64,000 nt of DNA from an uncultured Acidimicrobiales bacterium (GCA_937922785.1 CALAJQ010000019.1:1-64000); one strand, 5' to 3'. Numbered from the stretch's first letter, positions 37,528 to 46,417 are shown. Program-made: numbers and translations. Notes: generated from the sequence alone by a model not told the origin.

Positions 37528-38265
37528 ATGCCAGTGGATGAGATGCCAAAACCCAGCCCAGAATCGCGGACCTTCATCGGCGAGCGGAAGGTGCGGTTGG
37601 GCGACGTCGATCGACAAGGTCGACTCCGGTTTGATGCTTTAATGCGCTACGCCCAGGATGTGTCCAACGATGACACAAATGACGCTGATCTAGCGGAGGA
37701 TATGACTTGGGTCGTCCGAAAAACGGTTGTCGATACTTACGTCGAAGCGACGTTTCGAGAGGATCTCACCTTCACTACTTTTTGCTCTGGAACGGGCTCT
37801 CGGTGGGCGGATCGACGGCTCATTGTCAGGGGCGATCTAGGGGCGGTTTATGAAATCTCAACAATTTGGATATTTGTTACCGAAGAAGGTGCCCCGAGAC
37901 GCCTAACCGAGCAATTTCACGACATTTACGGCAAGGGTGTCACTAACAACCGGGTCTCTGCTCGTCTAACCCATCCTGATGTCACCGATGAGGCTGCAGT
38001 AAGCGAATGGCCAATGCGGGTTGTTGACTATGACACTTTGGATCATGCCAATAACGCTGCGTATTGGGCTGTTGTGGAACAAGAAAGACCAAACCATCCC
38101 GACACTTTCGAGGTTCCGTACAGGGCCGAGCTTGAGTATGGGGGTGGCATTGCAGCCGATGCGGCTGTTCAGTACCGAACCGACACCGTCGACGGGGCCT
38201 TAGTTATTTGGTGGTTTAGTGACGGGGATTTCGTGGCTTCTAGCCGGATTTCCGCGGGTGCTTAG
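37528..38265 (+). CDS. Acyl-ACP thioesterase (double hotdog)
   Basis: Releases fatty acids from acyl carrier protein. The 245 residues contain two hotdog domains. The N-terminal one begins ERKVRLGDVDRQGRLRFDALMRYAQD, split as RKVRLGDVDRQGRL and LMRYAQDVSND. The C-terminal one has VDYDTLDHANNAAYWAVVEQ, the counterpart of the plant FatA/B Asn-containing active-site helix (D-x-N/H-x-HVNN). Divergent from whiB7. The final 26 bp overlap the convergent orn gene. Confidence 0.82.
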   Translation: MPVDEMPKPSPESRTFIGERKVRLGDVDRQGRLRFDALMRYAQDVSNDDTNDADLAEDMTWVVRKTVVDTYVEATFREDLTFTTFCSGTGSRWADRRLIVRGDLGAVYEISTIWIFVTEEGAPRRLTEQFHDIYGKGVTNNRVSARLTHPDVTDEAAVSEWPMRVVDYDTLDHANNAAYWAVVEQERPNHPDTFEVPYRAELEYGGGIAADAAVQYRTDTVDGALVIWWFSDGDFVASSRISAGA

Positions 38266-38815
38266 CCGTTCCAGCCTCGACAAACACGGTGTCTCGGTAG
38301 TGAATTAGCTCATTCAAGCTTTCTTTGATGTCATCAAGCGCTCGATGGCTAACGTCTTTACGCGGAGCGGATTTCAAGACCTTTGGAAACCAGCGACGGC
38401 TGAGTTCCTTGATGGTCGTTACATCCACGGAGCGATAGTGCAGGAACTCTTCAATTTCGTTCAGGTGGACGGCCAGAAATCGTCGGTCCATGCCAATTGA
38501 GTTTCCACAAAGGGGCACCGTCTTGGGCTCCGGAATGTGTTCTTTGAGGAACGCCAGGGTCTGAGCGCCAGCCTCTTCAAGAGTGACCGTCGAGTTCTCG
38601 ATCTGCTCAAGTAGTCCAGACTTGGTGTGCATCGCCAAAACGACTTCATCCATCCCAGCCAGCTGTTCGGGTGTTGCGTGAATCACCAGCTCAGGACCTT
38701 CCGCGATGATTTCGAGGTTGTCGTCGGTGATCAGGGTTGCGATTTCCACGATCACATGTTTCTGCGGGTCTAACCCCGTCATTTCAAGATCCATCCAGGC
38801 CAGCACGTTGGTCAC
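38240..38815 (-). CDS. orn: Oligoribonuclease
   Basis: A DEDDh 3'-5' exonuclease that degrades short RNA and pGpG. 191 residues. Exo motifs are WMDLEMTGLD (ExoI), NSIGMDRRFL (ExoII) and HRALDDIKES (ExoIII, with catalytic His). The start is GTG at 38815. Since Orn completes c-di-GMP turnover, it complements the HD-GYP and RsiG genes in this window. It overlaps the preceding gene convergently by 26 bp. Confidence 0.95.
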   Translation of the reverse strand: MTNVLAWMDLEMTGLDPQKHVIVEIATLITDDNLEIIAEGPELVIHATPEQLAGMDEVVLAMHTKSGLLEQIENSTVTLEEAGAQTLAFLKEHIPEPKTVPLCGNSIGMDRRFLAVHLNEIEEFLHYRSVDVTTIKELSRRWFPKVLKSAPRKDVSHRALDDIKESLNELIHYRDTVFVEAGTAKHPRKSG

Positions 38816-38830
38816 ACTACCCTCTCAAAC

Positions 38831-39265
38831 GTGGTCAAAGTTCATCTCAAACAACTACCGAACTGCGTCTCGATGCCTCAGCGAATGCGAGCCGGTGATG
38901 CTGCAGCAGATTTGACGGCCGCTGAAGACAAAAAGCTCAACCCAGGAGAGCGAGCGCCAATTGCGACAGGGGTGGCTGTGGCGATTCCTTTGGGCTGGTG
39001 CGGTCTGGTATTGCCAAGGTCGGGAATGAGCTTGAAACAGGGTGTAACAGTGCTGAATTCCCCCGGTCTGATTGACTCCGGCTACCGGGGCGAAATCGTC
39101 GCGATCATGTACAACACAAGTGATGAGACCGTTGCGATTGAGAGAGGCGACCGGATCGCCCAGCTACTTATCGTCGAGGCTCCAGCTGTCACCTTTGTGG
39201 AAATCGACGAACTTCCAGAAGCTCCGGATGATCGCGGTTCAGCGGGATTCGGAAGTTCGGGTTAG
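38831..39265 (+). CDS. dut: Deoxyuridine triphosphatase
   Basis: Trimeric dUTPase that makes dUMP and keeps uracil out of DNA. The 144 residues show the five motifs: AGDAAADLTA (I), PRSGMSLKQG (II), GLIDSGYRGEI (III), RGDRIAQLLI (IV) and DRGSAGFGSSG (V, the phosphate-binding arm). The start is GTG. It ends 4 bp into the convergent gene. Together with dcd it completes the route to dUMP. Confidence 0.96.
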   Translation: MVKVHLKQLPNCVSMPQRMRAGDAAADLTAAEDKKLNPGERAPIATGVAVAIPLGWCGLVLPRSGMSLKQGVTVLNSPGLIDSGYRGEIVAIMYNTSDETVAIERGDRIAQLLIVEAPAVTFVEIDELPEAPDDRGSAGFGSSG

Positions 39266-39621
39266 GGCGGAATCGTGAAAGCCACCGAGGTTGCCTTCAC
39301 CGACGTTTTTGTGGCGCCCAGCTCTGTCAGGATGTCTTGAAGTTCCTGGATTTCTGACTTGGAAAGCTTGGCTTTGGAATTGCCCATGGTCAGGCTGAGC
39401 GGCCCCGAACCCCATTCGGCTTGCATCTTGATGTTGCCCGTCCCGCCTAAGGCCTCACTGACAGCGTCCACGGCCCCCTGCAGGCGCCTGACGGTCTTTG
39501 TGGAGTAGTTCAAGCGGTACCCAATGTTGGACGCAGCGACGTTTGCCACGGTGCTGAAGGCAGTCGCGGCTGGGAAGCTCATCTGCATTGTTGAGTCGGC
39601 CCGAGAGTTCACCGCTACCAC
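39262..39621 (-). CDS. Small protein resembling a truncated RsbW/GHKL fold
   Basis: A 119-residue soluble protein, not firmly recognised. Residues 12-55 (MSFPAATAFSTVANVAASNI; LQGAVDAVSEAL) resemble the start of anti-sigma kinases of the RsbW type. The N-box (NAxxH) and G-box expected after VSEAL are missing, replaced by GGTGNIKMQAEWGSG, so ATP binding is doubtful. It is transcribed with the ligase gene upstream (TAGTG overlap). Confidence 0.6.
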   Translation of the reverse strand: MVAVNSRADSTMQMSFPAATAFSTVANVAASNIGYRLNYSTKTVRRLQGAVDAVSEALGGTGNIKMQAEWGSGPLSLTMGNSKAKLSKSEIQELQDILTELGATKTSVKATSVAFTIPP

Positions 39622-40589
39622 TATCCCATGTTTGGAGAGATTCGCCTCGTCTCATCCACTACGTCAGTCGGCTCCCGATCGACACGAATTCCCCGAAACC
39701 TTGGGTGTCGAAGCTGGAAGTCTTGCTCCCACTGGCTAAATCCAACTTCAACCACCATCGTCGGCTTAACAAAGTGAGGCACCTTGTCACGCGGCAGCGG
39801 GCCGCTAAAGGGTGAAGCTTCGGCTGGCACAAAGCCATCCCAGAGCTGCTTTCGGTATGCATCGGTTAAACCCGAGCCGCACCGGCCTGCGAAAATCAAG
39901 TCTGCGCCTGTCTTGGTGCGTGCTGGGTACACACCAAGCAGGACCGATCCGATTTGGCCATCTAGTTTCCCGGTGCCGCCGACCCAGCCGCCAACAACAA
40001 ACTCCTGGGAATGAACAACTTTCACCTTTACCCAGCGCTGACTTCGCGTCCCTGGCCGGTAAGGGCTATCGAGTTGTTTAGAGACAAGACCTTCAAGGCC
40101 ACGCTCGATTGCCAAGTCGAGAAGAGGTTGGCCGTCGCCCTCTACATGCGGAGGTACTCGCCAGCCCGGCCCGTCGCTAAGGAGCTCTTGTAAAAGCTGG
40201 CGCCGCTGGCCATAGCCAAGGTCGGTTAGGTCGTTGTCGCCAAGGCTCAACAGATCAAACACCACCAAAACAACTGGGTTGGCGTTGACCAATTCTTGAC
40301 TCGGGCGGCCAACATGAATTCTGTTTTGCAGACGGCTGAACGAAGGCTGATCGCCTTCAAATACAACAGCTTCAGCGTCAAAGGTTCCGTCGGCGCCGAC
40401 GTGTGCCCCAAAGTCAGCCAGCTCAGGAAAGCTGGAGGTGACATCACGGCCCGAGCCTGAATAGAGCCGAAGTTGGCCATTGGTGACAACCACACAAAGC
40501 CGCATGCCGTCCCATTTCAATTCATGGGCCCACTGTTCGCCCGAAGGCAGCCCGCCGATGCTGGGTTTCATCGGTTTGATCCAGCTCAT
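39621..40589 (-). CDS. ATP-dependent DNA ligase (LigC/LigD-type ligase domain)
   Basis: Seals nicks using ATP. The 322 residues comprise the adenylation domain with motif I ELKWDGMR (nucleophile Lys25), then DAEAVVFEG, GLVSKQLDSPYRPG, WVKVK, and the OB-fold end. No polymerase or phosphoesterase domain and no ku gene are adjacent, unlike full LigD. Repair or recombination use is likely. It overlaps the small RsbW-like gene by one base (TAGTG). Confidence 0.9.
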   Translation of the reverse strand: MSWIKPMKPSIGGLPSGEQWAHELKWDGMRLCVVVTNGQLRLYSGSGRDVTSSFPELADFGAHVGADGTFDAEAVVFEGDQPSFSRLQNRIHVGRPSQELVNANPVVLVVFDLLSLGDNDLTDLGYGQRRQLLQELLSDGPGWRVPPHVEGDGQPLLDLAIERGLEGLVSKQLDSPYRPGTRSQRWVKVKVVHSQEFVVGGWVGGTGKLDGQIGSVLLGVYPARTKTGADLIFAGRCGSGLTDAYRKQLWDGFVPAEASPFSGPLPRDKVPHFVKPTMVVEVGFSQWEQDFQLRHPRFRGIRVDREPTDVVDETRRISPNMG

Positions 40590-40628
40590 TTTCCCAGGTT
40601 AGAAGGTTTTTCGCTGATTATCTGTGTC

Positions 40629-40650
40629 GCCTACCTACCGGTAGGTAGGC
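40629..40650. promoter_or_regulatory. 22-bp perfect palindrome, TetR-like operator
   Basis: GCCTACCTACC is followed directly by its exact reverse complement, ending eight bases before the desaturase ATG and 40 bp from the ligase start. This form resembles operators of TetR-family lipid regulators. Binding would block initiation and the ribosome site (AGGTAGG is part of the palindrome). No TetR gene lies in the window. Confidence 0.65.
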
Positions 40651-40657
40651 TGAACTA

Positions 40658-41596
40658 ATGGTTAGAAAAGAAGATGTTGCTTTCTTGGCCGATCTTGAGT
40701 CAGAGGCTGAACGCCTGCTCGAGCGTCACCTGTCATCCACCAAGGAGTGGCACCCCCACACTCTAGTTCCGTGGAGCCGTGGCCGAGACTTCGAAGCTGA
40801 CTACGAATGGGATCCGTCAGAGTCAGATGTTTCGCCAGAGGTCCGAAGTGCTCTGTTTGTAAATCTTCTGACCGAAGACAACCTGCCCTATTACTTCAGA
40901 GACATCGAGCGAATGTTCGGTGCCGATGGCGCCTGGGGAACCTGGGTTCGTCGCTGGACTGCAGAGGAGGGCCGGCACGCAACTGTGATTCGCGAGTACT
41001 TAACAATTACACGAGCAATCGACCCTGTGGCCCTGGAGCGGGGGCGTATGGCGCAGATGTCTGGTGGTGTGGTCCCGGAACCTCCGACTGCTGCTGACGG
41101 CATGTGCTATGTAGCTCTTCAAGAGTTGGCCACTCGAATTTCTCACCGCAACACTGGCAAGGCAATTGCTGACCGTGCCGGTTATGACATCATGCGCCAG
41201 GTCGCAATTGATGAGAACCACCACTTCTTGTTCTATCGAGACATTGCTAAGGCCGGTTTTGATCGAGACCCGTCGGAGATGGTACTGGCTCTTGAGCGTC
41301 AGGTTATTGGGTTTGCAATGCCTGGTGAGGGAATCCCCGACTTCGAAGCCCACTCGAAGGTCATTGCTAGTGCTGGCATCTACGACATGATCTCCCACTA
41401 CGAGAACATCATCATGCCGGTGGTCATGCGAGATTGGAATCTGCCCGGTCTAGAGGGACTATCCGGCGAGGCCGAAGATGCCCGAGAGCGCCTGATCGCC
41501 TACATCAACAAGGTCGGGCGCATTTCTGATCGCCTCAAGACCCGGCGTGAGGCGGCCGCAGCAAAGGCCGCCGAATCTGAGCCAGCGCCGGCCTAG
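40658..41596 (+). CDS. Acyl-ACP desaturase (ferritin-like di-iron)
   Basis: Introduces a double bond into an ACP-bound fatty acid. The 312 residues are all helical, with the two di-iron motifs EEGRH and DENHH at the usual spacing, and belong to the group of mycobacterial DesA1/DesA2. The N-terminus holds HTLVPWSRGRDF and NLLTEDNLPYYF, both typical. The C-terminus is Ala/Glu-rich. A 22-bp palindrome overlaps its upstream region. Confidence 0.93.
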   Translation: MVRKEDVAFLADLESEAERLLERHLSSTKEWHPHTLVPWSRGRDFEADYEWDPSESDVSPEVRSALFVNLLTEDNLPYYFRDIERMFGADGAWGTWVRRWTAEEGRHATVIREYLTITRAIDPVALERGRMAQMSGGVVPEPPTAADGMCYVALQELATRISHRNTGKAIADRAGYDIMRQVAIDENHHFLFYRDIAKAGFDRDPSEMVLALERQVIGFAMPGEGIPDFEAHSKVIASAGIYDMISHYENIIMPVVMRDWNLPGLEGLSGEAEDARERLIAYINKVGRISDRLKTRREAAAAKAAESEPAPA

Positions 41597-41608
41597 CAAG
41601 CTCCAAAC

Positions 41609-42469
41609 CTAGTTCTCAAATAGTCGAAGCTCGAACATCTCAGGCCAAAGCTTGCCGGTCACAAAAAACGTGCCAGTCTCTGGCCTGTAAGCGATGCCGT
41701 TCAGAACATCGTCTCGGTCGTCGTTGTTTCTGAGGTCATCAGGTTCGAGGTCGTCTAGATTGACCCAGGCCTCCACTTCGCCCGAATCGGGGTTGATCGC
41801 AACTATGTGGTTCTGTTGAAACACGTTCGCCCAGATCTGATTGCCAACACATTCAAGCTCGTTGAACTGGCCAAGTAGTTCAGGGCGATCCGAAGTGACC
41901 GGGACTCTCCTTATGGCTGAGAAATCGGCGGGGTCTCGAAACGCAAGTTCCTGGGATCCGTCAGACATCGCCAATTCGTTACCCGTCCAGCAAAGGCCCC
42001 ATCCCTGACCGCTGTATGAAGCGGTTCTAGTTTCTGCTAGCGATTCCGCATCAGAGACAATCAGGGTCTCGGCAAGCCAAGTGAGCTGGAACAGCTCCTC
42101 TCCCACTTGAGTGACGCCTTCGCCAAACTGATCTCGCTCGAGAGGCACAAACGCCAGATGCTCACCAGATTCGAGATCAACAATTGCTCGTCCCGACTGG
42201 CGTCTCAGCCCGAGACTCTCGACAAGCTGACCATTGTCCAAGAACTCCAGTCCTTGTGTGAAGGAAGTGGTCAGGTGGGGATAGACCCCGACGATCTCAA
42301 AAGCGAGCTCGCCGGTGAGGTCTGGCGGCACCGGTATCGCAGGTTGTGCCGTTGTCGCTTCTAGTGTCGATGTTGGCGACTGTGCCGTCGTCGCCAGTGG
42401 TGCAGGGTCGGTGGAACAAGCCGAGGCCGCAAAAACTAGAACCAATAGCCGTAACGGCACGCGGGGCAT
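41609..42469 (-). CDS. Glutaminyl-peptide cyclotransferase lipoprotein (plant-type)
   Basis: Forms N-terminal pyroglutamate. A 286-residue lipoprotein, lipobox FAASAC, followed by a short Thr/Pro linker and a five-bladed propeller. The family motifs are intact: SFTQGLEF, SGQGWGLCW followed by MSDGSQELAFRDPADF, FNELECVGNQIWANV, LNGIAYRPETGTFFVTGKLWPEMFEL. The start is ATG at 42469 or GTG six bases upstream. A diverged paralogue lies 1.1 kb away beyond the monooxygenase gene. Confidence 0.87.
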   Translation of the reverse strand: MPRVPLRLLVLVFAASACSTDPAPLATTAQSPTSTLEATTAQPAIPVPPDLTGELAFEIVGVYPHLTTSFTQGLEFLDNGQLVESLGLRRQSGRAIVDLESGEHLAFVPLERDQFGEGVTQVGEELFQLTWLAETLIVSDAESLAETRTASYSGQGWGLCWTGNELAMSDGSQELAFRDPADFSAIRRVPVTSDRPELLGQFNELECVGNQIWANVFQQNHIVAINPDSGEVEAWVNLDDLEPDDLRNNDDRDDVLNGIAYRPETGTFFVTGKLWPEMFELRLFEN

Positions 42470-42552
42470 CGGCACAAGTTAGCGCCGGTTTTTGGTCCAG
42501 CAGAGCCAGCCTGGCTATGGCCTCTTAGGCAGGTCGTGGTTTACTGGAGCCC

Positions 42553-43563
42553 ATGACTACCGGCCTTGCTCGAAAGCTTCCGCTATCAGTTCTTGACCTT
42601 GCGCCGGTCTATGAGGGCAACTCCAGCACCGAGGCCTTAAAGGCAACCACGGCACTCGCGAAGAGGGCCGATGAGTTGGGGTTTGAGAGGTTTTGGGTGG
42701 CCGAGCACCACAACATGAGCTCGGTTGCAAGCACCGAACCCGCAGTTCTCATGGCTCACCTCGCAGCCAACACGGATCGAATTCGTGTGGGCTCTGGGGG
42801 CGTTATGTTGCCCAACCACGCGCCTTTGGTGATTGCCGAACAGTTCGCAATGCTTGAAGCGCTGTATCCCAACCGAGTTGATCTTGGAATTGGGCGTGCT
42901 CCGGGCACTGATCGGATGACGGCGGCTGCGCTTCGCCGCAACACCGATGGTTCAGAAGAAGACGAATTCCCAAGCAACGTCATAGATGTTCTTGGTCTCT
43001 TGGGGGATCCGCGACGCGACAGCGGACTTCATGTGCAGTTTTCTGCAACCCCTGCTGCGACATCTTCGCCGCAGGTCTTGCTGCTGGGCTCTAGCGGGTT
43101 CAGTGCCCAGCTTGCTGGGATCTTGGGCTTGAGTTTTGCTTACGCTCACCATTTCGACATGGGCGGTCACACCAATTCAGCTGCGGACATCTACCGCCGT
43201 CACTTTGAACCGTCACCAGTGCTAGATGAACCCAACATGATTGTGACCGCTGTTGCCTTGGCTGCAGATTCCGCAGATGAGGCTGAGTATCTTTCAAGTT
43301 CGCACCGGCTACGCAAGTACGGCATGCGAATGGGCCGACGTTATGGCCTGCTACCGCCCGATGAAGCACTAGCGCACCCGGACTACGCCCAGGCCCTTCA
43401 AATGCCGTCCAACTCCCATATGGGGACCGGTGACGAGGTGGTGGCCGGTTTGGCCCAGCTTGGGTCTGAGACTGGTGCAACCGAACTAATGGTGACGATT
43501 CCGGTGACCGATTCAGCCCAGCGGGTGAGAAGCCTAGAGCTGTTGGCCAAGGCCTGGTTCTAG
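42553..43563 (+). CDS. Luciferase-like monooxygenase (MsnO8-like)
   Basis: FMN- or F420-dependent TIM-barrel enzyme of 336 residues. It begins LPLSVLDLAPVYEG and has WVAEHHNM, the loop VGSGGVMLPNHAPLVIAEQF, and LGIGRAPGTD, all markers of the MsnO8-type LLM group. Substrate unknown. A CTGGAG ribosome site precedes the ATG. The genes on either side are on the opposite strand. Confidence 0.88.
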   Translation: MTTGLARKLPLSVLDLAPVYEGNSSTEALKATTALAKRADELGFERFWVAEHHNMSSVASTEPAVLMAHLAANTDRIRVGSGGVMLPNHAPLVIAEQFAMLEALYPNRVDLGIGRAPGTDRMTAAALRRNTDGSEEDEFPSNVIDVLGLLGDPRRDSGLHVQFSATPAATSSPQVLLLGSSGFSAQLAGILGLSFAYAHHFDMGGHTNSAADIYRRHFEPSPVLDEPNMIVTAVALAADSADEAEYLSSSHRLRKYGMRMGRRYGLLPPDEALAHPDYAQALQMPSNSHMGTGDEVVAGLAQLGSETGATELMVTIPVTDSAQRVRSLELLAKAWF

Positions 43564-43574
43564 CAGGCCTGGTT

Positions 43575-44516
43575 TTAGGTGGGGAAGGCTATGGAGATTT
43601 CGTAGAACGCTCCCCATTGTCGTCCCGCGACGTAAAAAGTCTCGGTGCTTGGGTTGAAGGCAATTGCGCTGAGTGCATCGTCGGGGCCAGCAGTGCTTGG
43701 GATCAGGTCCGTAACGTCCACAAGGCCAGCTAGCTCGCCTGACTCAACCTCAATTGCGACCAAGGTGTTTGTGTCGCCGACTATTGCCCAGATCCACTCT
43801 TTGGCGCACTCTAGTGCTCTCAGATTCGTTAGCTCGGGAGGAGATGGCTGTGGGGAGACGATGGCCAAGGTCACTGGATTGCGACGCACCAGGGTCTCGG
43901 TGTTGTCGCTCATCACGACCGTTTCGCCGTCTAGACAGATTCCCCACCCCTCACCGTCATATTGGATCTGGCCAATCTCGTTGAGGTTCTCAACGTCGAA
44001 GGTGGTGGCGATACCTTCTCGGCCCGAGAGCTGGATTCCCACATCACCCGCAATCGTCAGGTCGGTTCCGAACAGCTCTGGAACTAAGAATTTCTCTTGA
44101 GAGGTTTGGGCTGACACCGGGCTTAAGAAACGCCGCTCGCTGCTTCCGTATGCGCCAGTGCTTTCGATCAGGGCGGGGCCCTCCCAGGCCAGACCCTGAG
44201 TCTGGGCGGCGAAGTCATGCGGAAGAATCTGGATGACGGAGGCTTCAAGTGTGCTTTCGCCCTCCAGAACCGCGCCAACCTGGATTTCGACAGGAGCTTC
44301 GGTTGGCTGTGTAGTTGGCTCGGTAGTCGGATCGTCGGGCGCCGGAGTTGTAGTTTCGGACTCCGGGTCCGGCGTCACTGTTGTTACTTCGTCATCAACT
44401 GTCGTCGACGCAGCGGTGGTATCCGAACCATCACTGGGAGACGTTGAATCAGAGTTGCTGTTGGTGCACGCACTCAGCATCAGCAGTGTGCCAACTAGTC
44501 CCGCCCGGAGTTTCAT
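43575..44516 (-). CDS. Diverged glutaminyl-cyclase-like lipoprotein
   Basis: A 313-residue lipoprotein (lipobox LLMLSAC) with a long Thr/Asp/Glu/Pro linker to about residue 75. The propeller keeps YDGEGWGICLDG, MSDNTETLVRRNP, LRALECAKEWIWAIV and AIAFNPSTETFYVAGRQW, matching the neighbouring enzyme. Conserved positions have changed: FTQGLEF is AQTQGLAW, DGS is DNT, LNGIAY is LSAIAF and TGKxWP is AGRQWG. Loss or change of catalysis is likely (inference). Confidence 0.75.
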   Translation of the reverse strand: MKLRAGLVGTLLMLSACTNSNSDSTSPSDGSDTTAASTTVDDEVTTVTPDPESETTTPAPDDPTTEPTTQPTEAPVEIQVGAVLEGESTLEASVIQILPHDFAAQTQGLAWEGPALIESTGAYGSSERRFLSPVSAQTSQEKFLVPELFGTDLTIAGDVGIQLSGREGIATTFDVENLNEIGQIQYDGEGWGICLDGETVVMSDNTETLVRRNPVTLAIVSPQPSPPELTNLRALECAKEWIWAIVGDTNTLVAIEVESGELAGLVDVTDLIPSTAGPDDALSAIAFNPSTETFYVAGRQWGAFYEISIAFPT

Positions 44517-44528
44517 TTTCTCAAACCC

Positions 44529-44924
44529 TTAGCCGAGGATGCGAGTTTTAGCCGCACGGCTGCGCTCGAGAAGAGCCTCAGGGATCCCAAAGTTGTTTCC
44601 ACCGCCGCCACCGCCGCCATCGCCGGCCGCTTCAACCGCTGGGGTGTCTGCTGCTGTTAGCGCCGCCTCTGCAGCGGCTGCCTCTGCCACCTTGGCTTCA
44701 GTCCACTGAGACAACATTGCCGGACGTACAAGATCGTCGTGGTCGATTGAACCAACCATCTGACCATCGTTGAATTGCACCCAGTAGCGAGACCAGTTGG
44801 TCAAACCGTTTGCGAGCTTGACCTTGCCGACGGCACCTTCGGGAATAGGACCGAGGCTTCGAGTCGTAATGACCTTCTCGTTCTTGCGAAACGGAGTATC
44901 GAGTTCAAGAACTTTCTTGGCCAT
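44529..44924 (-). CDS. Conserved small protein with KOW-like N-terminus and IPEALLERSRAAK tail
   Basis: A 131-residue soluble protein. The first 65 residues form a probable SH3/KOW-like barrel (KVITTRSLGPIPEGAVGKVK; SRYWVQFNDGQMVGSIDHD). An Ala-rich and poly-Gly linker leads to a C-terminal tail IPEALLERSRAAKTRILG. The same motif occurs at the N-terminus of the cytochrome near 62 kb. No function is known to me. Confidence 0.7.
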   Translation of the reverse strand: MAKKVLELDTPFRKNEKVITTRSLGPIPEGAVGKVKLANGLTNWSRYWVQFNDGQMVGSIDHDDLVRPAMLSQWTEAKVAEAAAAEAALTAADTPAVEAAGDGGGGGGGNNFGIPEALLERSRAAKTRILG

Positions 44925-45014
44925 TGGCGAGTGTCTCTCCTGTTTGGCTACCGCGCTGCCCGGTTTGGCTACTGCGCTGCGATGTTGTCTGGCAGTAAAG
45001 CTTGCCAGAGTTTG

Positions 45015-45090
45015 TGCCCCCGGTGGGATTCGAACCCACGAATCTTCGGATTAAAAGTCCGCTGCCTTAACCAGACTTGGCTACGGAGGC
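45015..45090 (-). tRNA. tRNA-Lys (anticodon TTT)
   Basis: The reverse complement gives acceptor GCCTCCG/CGGGGGC (with one T-G pair), discriminator A, anticodon stem GCGGA/TCCGA with loop CTTTTAA (anticodon TTT), and T-arm GTGGGTTCGAATCCCAC. The 3' CCA is not encoded. The D-arm is longer than usual. Confidence 0.9.
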
Positions 45091-45147
45091 ACCGATTAGG
45101 TTACAAGGTGCGCACGAGATAGGGCTCGGTAATGCGAAGATGGTTCA

Positions 45148-46245
45148 GTGCCTTCATTTTGGTCTCTTCCCAAAGCCATCGGTGTAACTGGCCTCCTGCT
45201 TGTTGGGGGATGTGCTCCGGTTGGAGATCCCGAGATCGGATCGCCACCCGCGACAGCGGCCGAAACTGCAGAAACGATCCCCGATGATGGAACGAGCCAG
45301 AACGGATCAACCGCTACAACCATTGCGCAGTTGCCGCCCGCACGACCTCTCGGTTTTGTGCCTTCGCTAGTGGTAGCAACTGATGCTGGGGTGGTTCTCA
45401 TCCCTGATGGCGAGCCCCCTCGACTGTTGGACCTTGCCCCGCCGACTCCCTTAGCGGAACCAGACGAGGAACCTGACCCCGAGGCAGAACCCGAGTTAGA
45501 TCTCGGAGCACCCCGATTGGTCATTGATGATTTCTTCCGCGGAGTAGTTGTCCAGTTCGAGTCAGGGACCGTGCAGTGGTTTCAGGCTGAAGGTGGCGAT
45601 GCGCGCACCATCAACCTGAACAACGGTCGCCTGCTGGATGTGGGTTTCTTTGACGGAACTACTGAAGCAATCGTTGCCGTCGGCACACAAATCGATCGCG
45701 TTCGCCTCGTCGACACTCAACGCCTGCCTTTGCTGACCATGAGAACTGGCGACCAACTGCTGGACCTATCTGCCGGCGGGGGCCTCTACGCAGGTGCCAT
45801 TGCTAACGACGAGTGTGGTCAGTTGTTGTTCGTGAACGGGGTGGGTGAAGAAGTCTTGGTAGCCCGACCGACAGTACCGACGTGCCAAAGCGTGCGACGA
45901 CCTTTGTATGGCTCTGTTGCTCTAAGCGAAGACGGAGGCGCTGTTGCTTACACCGAAGTCTCCTATCGAGCCGATGGCGTCGAGGCCCAGACCAAGCTGG
46001 TTGTAGTTGATCTTGCCGCGGGTGCGGTTGCACTTTCCAAGATTGTGGGCGAGTCCGGAGACAGAATCACCGGCCTCAGCTTTGATGGTCAGCGGGTGGC
46101 CATGATGCGTGAAGCTGCAAACGCAGAGATCGAAGTGCTGATTGTTAGTGATGCTGAAACCATCACCCCTGATCTCACCGCGTTCGGCCAGCCCGTGGCG
46201 GCTACATGGGCTCGTATCCCGGTCGCTGTGGGATCAGTCGAATAG
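45148..46245 (+). CDS. Lipoprotein, probable beta-propeller, unknown function
   Basis: A 365-residue exported lipoprotein (lipobox LLVGGC) with an Ala/Thr linker and a Pro/Glu/Asp stretch (EPDEEPDPEAEPELD). Repeating beta-rich segments such as SVALSEDGGAVAYTEVSYRA and KIVGESGDRITGLSFDGQRV suggest a WD40- or TolB-like propeller. The start is GTG. No family was recognised. Confidence 0.65.
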   Translation: MPSFWSLPKAIGVTGLLLVGGCAPVGDPEIGSPPATAAETAETIPDDGTSQNGSTATTIAQLPPARPLGFVPSLVVATDAGVVLIPDGEPPRLLDLAPPTPLAEPDEEPDPEAEPELDLGAPRLVIDDFFRGVVVQFESGTVQWFQAEGGDARTINLNNGRLLDVGFFDGTTEAIVAVGTQIDRVRLVDTQRLPLLTMRTGDQLLDLSAGGGLYAGAIANDECGQLLFVNGVGEEVLVARPTVPTCQSVRRPLYGSVALSEDGGAVAYTEVSYRADGVEAQTKLVVVDLAAGAVALSKIVGESGDRITGLSFDGQRVAMMREAANAEIEVLIVSDAETITPDLTAFGQPVAATWARIPVAVGSVE

Positions 46246-46261
46246 AAGTACCATCGCCCAG

Positions 46262-46417
46262 GTGTTTCTAGATCGACTCGAACAGCCAGAACAAGACGCC
46301 CTAAGCGACTCCGGCCAAAGTGCCAGCTCTCAGGCTTTGCCGACGATGGCTGATCTTGATGCCCTAACAGCCGAGCTAGACGTCATCGACGCAACGCTGG
46401 CCGACCTTCAAGACTGA
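46262..46417 (+). CDS. Possible small acidic helical protein
   Basis: A 51-codon GTG-initiated frame starting 16 bp after the lipoprotein gene. The last half (MADLDALTAELDVIDATLADL) is an acidic amphipathic helix with heptad-like leucines. No strong ribosome site and no family match, so it is a weak call. Confidence 0.35.
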   Translation: MFLDRLEQPEQDALSDSGQSASSQALPTMADLDALTAELDVIDATLADLQD

